From Rhizophagus clarus (taxonomy: Eukaryota > Glomeromycota > Glomeromycetes > Glomerales > Glomeraceae), in the NCBI GenBank assembly GCA_015698045.1, contig BLAL01000246.1:620001-684000 (forward strand): 64,000 nucleotides of DNA, read 5' to 3'. Shown piece by piece: positions 33,205 to 44,159 of the stretch (its first letter is position 1; each line of letters starts with the position of its first letter). Made by a program: the position numbers and the translations under genes. The notes beneath the pieces were generated by a model that saw only the letters and a list, made by a program, of their open reading frames with translations, ran no database searches and had not been told where the DNA came from.

Positions 33205-35745
33205 TTAAAATGTTATAAAAATCCTCTATTAAAAATATTTCATACAAACTCTTAGGAAACCTCAAAAAAAAAAATCTATTTATCAAAAATATCCTATACG
33301 AACGAATCTTAGGAAATCTCACAAAAAAATTTCCTATCAGATATCCCATACGAACTCTTCCAATACGAACTCTTAGAAAATCTCTCTCAAAAAAATTTTC
33401 TATCAAAAAATCCCATGCGAATCCTTTCCATATGAACCCTAAAAAATTTCACAAAAAAATTTCCTATCAGATATCCCATACGAACTCTTCCAATACAAAC
33501 TCTTAGAAAATCTCTTAAAAAAAATTTTCTATCAAAGATATCCCATACGAACACCCTACTATATGAACAACTGGAAAATCTTTATTAAAATATCCCATAC
33601 GAACTCTTCCCACACGGACTCTAAGAAAATCTCTTAAAAAATTTTCTATCAAAGAATCCCATACGAACCCTTTCCATATGAACTCTTAGAAAATCTCTTA
33701 AGAAAATTTTCTATCAAAGAATCCCATACGAACTCTTCCATATGAACTCTTAGAAAATCTCTTAAGAAAAATTTTTCTATCAGATATCCCATATGAATTC
33801 TTCCAATACGAACTCTTAGAAAATCTCTTAAAAAAAATTTTCTATCAAAGAATCCCATACGAACCCTTTCCATATGAACTCTTAGAAAATCTCTTAAGAA
33901 AAATTTTACTATCAGATATCCCATACGAACTCTTAGAAATAAAAAAAAATCTATTTATCAAAAATATCCTATACGAATCTTAGGAAATCTCAAAAAAAAA
34001 TTTCCTATCAGATATCCCATACGAACACTTCCCATATGAACTTTTAGAAATCTCTCTCAAAAAAATTTTCTATCAAAGAATCCCATGCGAATCCTTTCCA
34101 TATGAACCCTAAAAAATTTCACAAAAAAATTTTCTATCAGACATCCCATACGAACTCTTCCAATACGAACTCTTAGAAAATCACTTAAAAAAAATTTTCT
34201 ATCAAAGAATCCCATACGAACTCTTCCATATGAACTCTTAGAAAATCTCTTAAGAAAAATTTTTCTATCAGATATCCCATACGAACTCTTCCCACACGAA
34301 CTCTTAGAAAATCTCTTAAGAAAATTTTCTATCAAAGAATCCCATACAAACCCTTTCCATATGAACTCTTAGAAAATCTCTTAAGAAAAATTTTTCTATC
34401 AGATATCCCATACGAACTCTTAGAAATAAAAAAAAAAATCTATTTATCAAAAATATCCTATACGAATCTTAGGAAATCTCAAAAAAAAATTTCCTATCAG
34501 ATATCCCATACGAACTCTTCCCATATGAACTTTTAGAAATCTCTCTCAAAAAAATTTTCTATCAAAGAATCCCATGCGAATCCTTTCCATATGAACCCTA
34601 AAAAATTTCACAAAAAATTTTCTATCAGATATCCCATACGAACTCTTCCAATACGAACTCTTAGAAAATCTCTTAAAAAAAATTTTCTATCAAAGATATC
34701 CCATACGAACCCCCTACTATATGAACACTTGGAAAATCTTTATTAAAATATCCCATACGAACTTTTCCCACACGAACTCTAAGAAAATCTCTCTCAAAAA
34801 AATTTTCTATCAAAGAATCCCATACGAACCCTTCCATATGAACTCTTAGAAAATCTCTTAAGAAAAATTTTTCTATTAGATATCCCATACGAACTCTTAG
34901 AAATAAAAAAAAAAAAAATCTATTTATCAAAAATGTCCCATGCGAATCCTTTCCATATGAACCCTAAAAAATTTCACAAAAAAATTTTCTATCAGATATC
35001 CCATACGAACTCTTCCCACACAAACTCTTAGAAAATCTCTTAAAAAAAAATTTTCTATCAAAGAATCCCATACGAACGCTTTTCTTATGAACTCTTAGAA
35101 AATCTCTTAAGAAAAATTTTTCTAACAAAGAATCCATACGAACCCTTTCCATATGAACTCTTAGAAAATCTCTCAAAAAAAAATTTTCTATTATTTATCC
35201 CATACGAACTGAACTCGGAAAATCTCTTAAAAAAAAAATTTTCTATTAGATATCCCATATGAACTCTTCCCATATGAACTTTTAGAAATAAAAAAAAAAA
35301 TCTATTTATCAAAAATATCCTATACGAATCTTAGGAAATCTCTCAAAAAAAATATTTCCTATCAGATATTCTACACGAACCCTTCCCATACGAACTCAGA
35401 AAATTTCGCAAAAAAATTTTCTATCAGATATCCCATACAAACTCTTCCCATACGAACTCTTAGAGAATCTCTTAAAAAAAATTTTCTATCAAAGATATCC
35501 AACAAACCTTTCCCATATGAACTCTTAGAAAATCTCTTAAAAAAAATTTTTCTATCAGATATCCCCATACGAACTCTTTCCATACGAACTCTTAGAAAAT
35601 AAAAAAAATTTTTTATCAGATATCCCATATAAACTCTTTCCATACAAACTTTTAGAAATCTCAAAAAATAAAAATATCTCTATTTATCAAAAATATCCTA
35701 TATGAATCTTAGAAAATCTATCAAAAAAAAATTTCTATCAGAGTT
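33205..35745 (-). repeat. about 65-bp satellite array in copy 1
   Basis: Around 38 copies of a unit containing ATCCCATACGAACTCTTCC, ATATGAACTCTTAGAAAATC and TCTTAAGAAAAATTTTCTAT. Unit lengths vary from about 60 to 68 bp. Open frames of 70-100 codons occur on the minus strand (repeating KSSYGK and FLRVRMGRVRMG), but the period is not a multiple of three and frames shift from unit to unit, so I do not call a gene. Confidence 0.85.
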
Positions 35746-36068
35746 TAGAGTTTTAAAATGGTTTATAAATTAAATATTTTAAAACGACGTTATTGAAAAA
35801 ATCTAAAAAATCCGCTAATATATAATAAGCCAATTAGCAACCAATCGGTCATCAATCTGATATGGTCGATTGGTAACCTATTGATAACTGGTAAATTTAA
35901 CCGTACACCAATCAGTCATCAATCAGTCATATGACCAGTTGATAACCGATTTGGAATTTATACCTGATTGATGACCTATTGAAAGAATCAGTCATCAATA
36001 GGTATCCAATCGGTTACCAATCAGTCACATGACCGATTGATGACCGATTTGACTCCATTCGACCTGTG

Positions 36069-36218
36069 ATATTTATGATAATCTTAATGATACATTTTCA
36101 ACATCTTCACGATAACATCACAATTTCCATTTCAACATCATCATGACATCAAGACTATAAATCGATATAATATCAGAATGATATCAGAACGATATCAAAT
36201 TTCAAATATCACGAGAAT
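36069..36218. other. 150-bp host-repeat spacer between the twin elements
   Basis: Contains AATCTTAATGATACATTTTC, CATCTTCACGATAACATCAC and several GATATCAGAA/GATATCAA words. It continues the repeat found left of 31671 and, in reverse complement, right of 40796. No coding signal. Confidence 0.6.
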
Positions 36219-36359
36219 CACAGGTCGAATGGTGGCAAATCAGTCACCAATCAGCTATCAATCGGGTATCTTATTGATAACTGATTGATTCAATAAGTAT
36301 TCAATCGGGTGGCCGATTGATAGCCGATTTCCGCCAAAATCCGTCATCAATCGGGCAGG

Positions 36360-36945
36360 CCGATTGATGGTCAACTGATGGTCGATTGATGGTCGATTGA
36401 TGGTCGATTGATGGTCGATTAATGGTCAAAATATGGTCAAATGGTCGAATTATGGTCAAATTATGGTCAAATTATGGTCGAATTAAGGTCAAATTAAGGT
36501 CAAATTTAAGGTCAAATTAAGGTCAAATTAAGGTCAAATTTAAGGTCAAATTAAGGTCAAATTAAGGTCAAATTATGGTCAAATTAAGGTCAAATTAAGG
36601 TCAAATTATGGTCAAAATTATGGTCGAATTAAGGTCGAATTAAGGTCAAATTATGGTCAAATTATGGTCGAATTATGGTCAAATTAAGGAGGCCAAATTA
36701 AGGTCAAATTAAGGTCGAATTAAGGTCAAATTAAGGTCAAATTAAGGTCAAATTAAGGTCAAATTAAGGTCAATTTATGGTCAATTTATGGTCAATTTAT
36801 GGTCAATTTATGGTCAATTTATGGTCAATTTATGGTCAATTTATGGTCAATTTATGGTCAATTTATGGTCAATTTATGGTCAATTTATGGTCAAATTATG
36901 TGGTCAAATTATGTGGTCAAATTATGGTCAATTATGGTCAATTGA
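36360..36945 (+). repeat. 11-bp tandem array in copy 2
   Basis: Same unit as in copy 1 but with a longer terminal block of about eleven perfect AATTTATGGTC units (36770-36895), indicating recent local expansion. Confidence 0.9.
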
Positions 36946-37829
36946 TGGTCGAATGACCAATTTTTGTAGAATAATATAATGAATAATAAAATTTATTATA
37001 GCACATAATAAAACACATAGTATCTTTATTTATATTAATAACAGATAAGTATTTAAAATAAAAACATTTATTATAATAATATGTTAGTATATGACTAATA
37101 AAGTTAGTAATATTTAATAAATAAATAGTAAAGCGTAAATATAAAAAGTTAGTAATAATTATAATAAAATACACAAATACAAAAAGTTAGTATTATGAAG
37201 AGTTTGATAAAATGTATAAAAAAAAAAAAAGAAAAATACGTGATGATGTTAGTAAAATATAAAAAAAAAAGAATAACATTAGTAATAATAAAATACACAA
37301 ATACAAAAAGTTAGTATTATGAAGAGTTTGATAAAATTTATAAAAAAAAAAAAAAGAAAAATACGTGATGATGTTAGTAAAATATGAAAAAAAAAGAATA
37401 ACATTAGTAATATTAAAAAAGGTAAAGTTAATATTATAAAATAAAATATAGTCAGTAATCATTACCATAAATTTAATGGCAAAAATACAATAATTAATAT
37501 ACCTGTAAAATGTAATGAGAGTAAGAAGAAAACAGAAAAGAAAGGGTGTATGATTTTTGAAAAATAAACAGAGTCGCGTTTGGTTATTTATATGCATGTT
37601 AAGATCAGGTCACGTGCATAAGATCAGACCGAATTTTGATTGGTTAATAATAGATAAATTGAAAACCTACTATCGTTAGTTGTAATTTTTCATCTCATAT
37701 AGTCATATATTATAATTTGCCTTGGACTTTCGGATACCTAATTTTTTTAATAATATTAACTTATTTAAAATAAATTTAATAAAAAGTGTATTGTTTTTTT
37801 AAAATGTTATGAAATCTAAAAAAATCCTC

Positions 37830-40465
37830 TATTAAAAATATTTCATACAAACTCTTAGGAAACCTCAAAAAAAAAATCTATTTATCAAAAATATCCTATA
37901 CGAATCTTAGGAAATCTCAAAAAAAATTTCCTATCAGATATCCCATACGAACTCTTCCCATATGAACTTTTAGAAATCTCTCTCAAAAAAATTTTCTATC
38001 AAAAAATCCCATGCGAATCCTTTCCATATGAACCCTAAAAAATTTCACAAAAAATTTCCTATCAGATATCCCATACGAACTCTTCCAATACAAACTCTTA
38101 GAAAATCTCTTAAAAAAAATTTTCTATCAAAGATATCCCATACGAACACCCTACTATATGAACAACTGGAAAATCTTTATTAAAATATCTCATACGAACT
38201 CTTTCCACACGGACTCTAAGAAAATCTCTTAAAAAATTTTCTATCAAAGAATCCCATACGAACCTTTTCCATATGAACTCTTAGAAAATCTCTTAAGAAA
38301 ATTTTCTATCAAAGAATCCCATACGAACCCTTCCATATGAACTCTTAAAAAATCTTTTAAGAAAAATTTTTCTATCAGATATCCCATATGAATTCTTCCA
38401 ATACGAACTCTTAGAAAATCTCTTAAAAAAAATTTTCTATCAAAGAATCCCATACGAACCCTTTCCATATGAACTCTTAGAAAATCTCTTAAGAAAAATT
38501 TTACTATCAGATATCCCATACGAACTCTTAGAAATAAAAAAAAATCTATTTATCAAAAATATCCTATACGAATCTTAGGAAATCTCAAAAAAAAATTTCC
38601 TATCAGATATCCCATACGAACACTTCCCATATGAACTTTTAGAAATCTCTCTCAAAAAAATTTTCTATCAAAGAATCCCATGCGAATCCTTTCCATATGA
38701 ACCCTAAAAAATTTCACAAAAAAATTTTCTATCAGACATCCCATACGAACTCTTCCAATACGAACTCTTAGAAAATCACTTAAAAAAAATTTTCTATCAA
38801 AGAATCCCATACGAACCCTTCCATATGAACTCTTAGAAAATCTCTTAAGAAAAATTTTTCTATCAGATATCCCATATGAACTCTTCCTACATGAACTCTT
38901 AGAAAATCTCTTAAGAAAATTTTCTATCAAAGAATCCCATACAAACCCTTTCCATATGAACTCTTAGAAAATCTCTTAAGAAAAATTTTTCTATCAGATA
39001 TCCCATACGAACTTTTAGAAATAAAAAAAAAATCTATTTATCAAAAATATCCTATACGAATCTTAGGAAATCTCAAAAAAAAATTTCCTATCAGATATCC
39101 CATACGAACTCTTTCCATATGAACTTTTAGAAATCTCTCTCAAAAAAATTTTCTATCAAAGAATCCCATGCGAATCCTTTCCATATGAACCTAAAAAATT
39201 TCACAAAAAATTTTCTATCAGATATCCCATACGAACTCTTCCAATACGAACTCTTAGAAAATCTCTTAAAAAAAATTTTCTATCAAAGATATCCCATACG
39301 AACCCCCTACTATATGAACACTTGGAAAATCTTTATTAAAATATCCCATACGAACTCTTCCCACACGAACTCTAAGAAAATCTCTCTCAAAAAAATTTTC
39401 TATCAAAGAATCCCATACGAACCCTTCCATATGAACTCTTAGAAAATCTCTTAAGAAAAATTTTTCTATCAGATATCCCATACAAACTCTTAGAAATAAA
39501 AAAAAAAAAATCTATTTATCAAAAATGTCCCATGCGAATCCTTTCCATATGAACCCTAAAAAATTTCACAAAAAAATTTTCTATCAGATATCCCATACGA
39601 ACTCTTCCCACACAAACTCTTAGAAAATCTCTTAAAAAAAAATTTTCTATCAAAGAATCCCATACGAACGCTTTTCTTATGAACTCTTAGAAAATCTCTT
39701 AAGAAAAATTTTTCTATCAGATATCCCATACGAACTCTTTCCATATGAACTCTTAGAAAATCTCTTAAAAAACAACTTTTCTATCAAAGAATCCCATGCG
39801 AACTCTTTCCATATGAACTCTTAGAAAATCTCTCAAAAAAAATTTTCTACTAGATATCCCATACGAACTCTTCCCACACTAGAAAATCTTAAAAAAAATT
39901 TTCTATCAAAGACATCCCATATGAATCTTTTTCCATATGAACACTTGGAAAATCTTTATCAAAATATCCCATACGAACTGTTCCTTTACGAATTCTTAGA
40001 AAGTCTATAAAAATAATTTTCTAACAAAGAATCCATACGAACCCTTCCCATACGAACTCTTAGAAAATCTCTCAAAAAAAATATTTCCTATCAGATATCC
40101 TACACGAACCCTTCTCATACGAACTCAGAAAATTTCGCAAAAAAATTTTCTATCAGATATCCCATACAAACTCTTCCCATACGAACTCTTAGAGAATCTC
40201 TTAAAAAAAATTTTCTATCAAAGATATCCAACAAACCTTTCCCATATGAACTCTTAGAAAATCTCTTAAAAAAAATTTTTCTATCAGATATCCCCATATG
40301 AACTCTTTCCATACGAACTCTTAGAAAATAAAAAAATTTTTTATCAGATATCCCATATAAACTCTTTCCATACAAACTTTTAGAAATCTCAAAAAATAAA
40401 AATATCTCTATTTATCAAAAATATCCTATATGAATCTTAGAAAATCTATCAAAAAAAAATTTCTA
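37830..40465 (-). repeat. about 65-bp satellite array in copy 2
   Basis: About 40 units matching 33205-35745 nearly unit for unit, with a few gained or lost units (extra ones near 39760-40060). Isolated substitutions such as ACGAACCC/ACGAACCT distinguish the copies. Non-coding by the same period argument. Confidence 0.85.
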
Positions 40466-40796
40466 TCAGAGTTTAGAGTTTTAAAATGGTTTATAAATTA
40501 AATATTTTAAAACGACATTATTGAAAAAATCTAAAAAATCCGCTAATATATAATAAGCCAATTAGCAACCAATCGGTCATCAATCTGATATAGTCGATTG
40601 GTAACCTATTGATAACTGGTAAATTCAACCGTACACCAATCAGTCATCAATAAGTCATATGACCAGTTGATAACCGATTTGGAATTTATACCTGATTGAT
40701 GACCTATTGAAAGAATCAGTCATCAATAGGTATCCAATCGGTTACCAATCAGTCACATGACCGATTGATGACCGATTTGACTCCATTCGACCTGTG

Positions 40797-41352
40797 AATG
40801 TTGAAAAGGTATCGTTAAGATTATCATAAATATATCGTCACGATATCATTTAAAAAAATTGTGATGTTATCGTGAAGATGTTGAAAATGTATCGTTAAGA
40901 TATTGTGGCGGATTTGAAGATTTCAGCAAAGTACTAAATGCATTTTTTTTATAAATAAGTGCTAAATTATTATAATGCTTACTAAATTATTGAATTACAG
41001 TTATCATCCTTTATATCACACTCCTTAGGACTAAAAAAAAATGAGTATAATTATAAAAAAATCTATATAATGTGATTATAAAAGGAATTTTTTTATATAT
41101 TTATTAATATATTATATCCAAAATATGATATGCTTATAAAAAGGGATTTTATATAATGTGATTATATAGAAGGTGACTATAAGGGGGATTAATTGTACTT
41201 ATATAATAGATTAATTTATATAAATATTAATTAAAGAGTAGCTAAGTATACTAATTAAATTATTTAGAAATGTAAAATTTTGATCATATATTTTTTAAAT
41301 TTAAAAAATACAATTCACTATTAAAAAAAATTAATTTATTTTAGAAATAATG
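40797..41352. other. host repeat with paralogous empty site, then AT-rich DNA
   Basis: The reverse complement of 40811-40850 reads AATGATATCGTGACGATATA followed by TTTATGATAATCTTAACGAT. This equals the left flank of copy 1 joined to its right flank with only one ATA, i.e. an unoccupied version of the copy 1 insertion site. After about 40920 the sequence is plain AT-rich DNA with three TTATATAATGTGATTATA-like words. Confidence 0.7.
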
Positions 41353-41500
41353 TATTTACCGCACCCTGCGTTACAAATTTATATATATTTTTATGTTTAT
41401 CATTTTCCATTTTAAGGGGTGTGCGGTGTATAAACTAATGATCAACATAAATAATTTACAAAAAAGGAAGAATGCGTTATAACGCAGAGTGCGGTAAATA
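41353..41500. repeat. 148-bp MITE-like inverted repeat
   Basis: TATTTACCGCACCCTGCGTTA (41353-41373) pairs with TAACGCAGAGTGCGGTAAATA (41480-41500) with one mismatch over 21 bases. The interior has GGGGTGTGCGGTGTATAAAC. No clear target duplication. Confidence 0.75.
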
Positions 41501-41999
41501 AATTCACTCTTTATTTTATATTAATTAATTAATAATTAATTAATTAAAATTAATTGATTGTTAAATTAGTCAAATAATAAAATATACTTAATATTCTAGT
41601 TTTAATATTTTATACATGTTTTATTCTAAGGTATTAAAATTCTTTATATTTGATCAAAATAGTAATAATTATATCAGTAATAAAATAAATATGATTATCA
41701 AAATTTTTTATAAAATTTATTAACAATTATATTTTTTTTTAAAATTTAACTACGTTAGTCATCATAGTCTGTTTATTAAAGTAAATAGAAGAATAGCAAT
41801 GTTATCACTGTAAATACATAAAATGCTACTCTCAGACCTCAAAGGGTCACAGTCCTACCATCCATCTGAAAGTAATATAAAGATATAAAGGAAATGAAAA
41901 AAAAATAAAAAAAGATATTTTAAAAGATGATATATTCTATAGCAATAAACTAATTAGGAAACCCATTCCCATATATGCCCTACTATCTATTTCTAGCAT
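41501..41999. other. AT-rich stretch without recognised feature
   Basis: Begins with AATAAATTCACTCTTTATTT, similar to the reverse complement of 46600-46625, then plain AT-rich sequence. A less AT-rich patch (41825-41870, CTCTCAGACCTCAAAGGGTC) may be the 3' flank of the pseudogene that follows. Confidence 0.3.
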
Positions 42000-43578
42000 G
42001 TTAACAATATAAACTAATAAACTACTTTAAAAGCTGCTTGATTTCCACCTTGTTGACTTTATCAGGTTGCGGCTTATTGGATATGTGATAATCATTATTC
42101 GCATTTCCAGAGGAAGTGAATCGTCCTGATGACTTCTGTAAAGATATTCATTTTGATGAGGAGGTATCATCTTTTTGTTCATGGTTATAAAAGTTGCATG
42201 ACCTAAAAGATATACGGTTTGCTTCAGATCTAAACTTAGAGGAATCTGTTATCTTATTTATAGAAAGTTTTTGGACCTTAGTAAATATCTTAGGTGATCG
42301 TTTAGCAGAATGAAAGAACAGTGTGAAATGGCAGCACTGAGATAGTTTTACGTTATTCTACTGCTGCTTCGTAGAGATTCTTCAGATAAGCGCATTTAGT
42401 TAAAAATTGGCTTGCATAGCCATTAGAAAAAAATGATTCGATCATCATATCCTTAGAGATATTCATAATAGAAGCCTAGAACTTTTTACATTGCTTTTAT
42501 TCTGAAAGGCTCCAGCTGACCAGAAACTATCAAACAGAAAGTGATTCAAGAGATGCCATCCAGTCACTTTTGTCGTAAGCTTTTAGGCAATTATAGTTGG
42601 ATATTAGTCAGATCCTTACAGTTAGATACTTTTTCAGCAGTCGTGTGCTGACTGATATTACTTTTTTCCACACGTTTAACTTGGCAAGGAGATCATAATT
42701 AGACTATTTGGCTGGAATGTCATATACTATAAGGTCCAGTAAGAGATTTTTTTCTTGTTCTTCTGGTTGATACCCTGTAATGATAAATCTGTTGTTTTTG
42801 TAGCACTTATTTCTCTATTCTTCTTATTATCAAACGAAGCTATATTATCATTATTTGAAGCTAGTCATTTTTGAGAAAGCCCTGACACCTGTGTTGTAAG
42901 TTTTACGAGTGTTTGATATTAATTATCAAGAGTGGAGCCAAGTGATGCAGTCAAAGAAGAAGGCTAGGTATGCTCCTGAAGAAAAGTCTTCTTTTTCTCT
43001 AACTTAGCTTATTTCTTCAATTTTTTTCTCTAGCTCTTAGTCAATACCAGCTTTCAAGAAAGATTGTGTTCGTCAGATGCAGGAAGACTCATAGTAGATA
43101 ATGCAACTGTGGTTGCAGTTAATTGATGCGCAGTGTCTATTTTCATATCCATTTTAAGTAAATCATCATGAGTTTTAGGTGCTTTTCCTTTTTCAATCTT
43201 ATGGGCCTTTATGATTTCTAATTGGTGCACATTATTAATCTTCTTGATTTTATTCTTAATGTCACGTGCAATTCTATTAAGAGCTGAAAAAATAAAGGAG
43301 TCTAAAAAATACACAGACGTCTAATGTCCAAGGGTAACTATAATGCTAGTGACTATAAGTTGTTGTGTCGAAGTGTTAGGTCTATACTTTTGTATATCAG
43401 TTAATATTCAATACTGTTTAAATTGTTCGAAAAGCTCAAAAGTAGCCAGTAAAGTTACTGTTATACCTTCGCAAACCTGCGGAATAGCAGATAGAGCTTC
43501 AGCGTAAAAAGAGGTCAGTTATATCTTTAGTTGTCCAGAGAGCTCATCCTTAATGGTTTGTACATGTGCCAAGTCCAT
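42000..43578 (-). pseudogene. decayed RRM-like ORF1 family, copy A
   Basis: From an ATG at 43578 the minus strand reads MDLAHVQTIKDELSGQ, AEALSAIPQVCEGITVTLLA and, in a clean 86-codon stretch, ALNRIARDIKNKIKKINNVH. Lower down come pieces such as NREISATKTTDLSLQG, VISVSTRLLKKYLTVR, DWMASLESLSV and KFQASIMNISKDMM, separated by stops and frame changes. These match a repeated glomeromycete protein family I know as hypothetical proteins with an RRM-like domain, probably the ORF1 of a retroelement. Several stops (e.g. KI-TAA-LT) look like CAA-to-TAA. Copy B, downstream in the same orientation, shares the order of these blocks. Confidence 0.55.
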
Positions 43579-44159
43579 TTTTTCTGTGAAAAAGTAGTGT
43601 TTGCTAGTAGAAAAAATAACAATAATGTAAAAAAATAAAAATTTTTTCTTCAAAAGAAATTGGGCTAAGGATCAGCAGGATGAATTCTGTATATGAGATG
43701 TATTAACAATTATAATAATTTATATTATTTAATTTTATTTAAATATTATAAAAAACATAATAAATTATTTAAATTATATATGTAAAATCTTTGCATTTTA
43801 TTTTTTATCTTATTAAAAAAATTTTTTTTTTTTTTTTTTTTGAGTTAAAAAACATACTAATTTTATTAGAAAAAAAATTAATAAGAGTACAAAATAACTA
43901 ATAAATATAACCCACCTATTTCTCATATTAGAGGCACAAATATATCTTATAATTACTATATTCCTAGCCTATTCTTTTTAATATAATAGGAAGTCTAGTT
44001 ATAGAATTGTCTAAAGTATAAAAGAAACAAAAAAAAAAAGAAAAATTCTACAATTTAATAAAACAAAAATAAACATTATATAAAGTAAATGCAAAGCATG
44101 ATAAGAAGTTAGCATAGATTATCAATTGATTCCACTAACTGAATTAAATATAATGTTCC
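43579..44159. other. AT-rich spacer between ORF1-family copies
   Basis: Contains a run of 24 T near 43820 and plain AT-rich sequence. No gene. A short hydrophilic patch at 44100-44160 is probably the degraded 3' end of copy B. Confidence 0.3.

Larger units (their letters stand above)
31671..36068. mobile_element. CACAGG-ended non-autonomous element, copy 1
   Basis: The left end CACAGGTCGAACGGTGGCAA and the right end, reverse-complemented CACAGGTCGAATGGAGTCAA, are inverted. Both continue as subterminal repeats of the GATTGATGACC/GGTCATCAATC type for 150-250 bp. The flanks are ATA on both sides (31668-31670 and 36069-36071), a 3-bp target duplication. CAC... termini, 3-bp duplications and subterminal repeats are features of the CACTA (CMC) superfamily, so I place it there as a non-autonomous member; no transposase ORF is present. 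Contents in order: an 11-bp array, an 830-bp AT-rich core with CACGTG and ATTGG boxes near 33020-33050, and a 65-bp satellite. Confidence 0.75.
36219..40796. mobile_element. CACAGG-ended non-autonomous element, copy 2
   Basis: Same layout as copy 1: CACAGGTCGAATGGTGGCAA at the left, ...CCATTCGACCTGTG at the right, flanked by AAT on both sides (36216-36218 and 40797-40799). The AT-rich core (36955-37830) is virtually identical to 32370-33200; the arrays differ mainly in copy number. Different target duplications (ATA versus AAT) show two separate insertions rather than a segmental duplication, despite the near identity and 150-bp spacing. Confidence 0.75.

Noticed and set aside
33205..40465. 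Open frames of 60-97 codons rich in Phe, Arg, Ser and Gly on the minus strand of the satellites
   Set aside because: The unit is about 60-68 bp, frames change between units, and no start, splice or family signal is consistent; they are by-products of the tandem repeat.
31671..40796. Simple segmental duplication of one 4.5-kb unit
   Set aside because: Different 3-bp duplications at each copy and an empty-site paralogue for one of them point to two insertions. An assembly artefact remains possible and should be checked with long reads.
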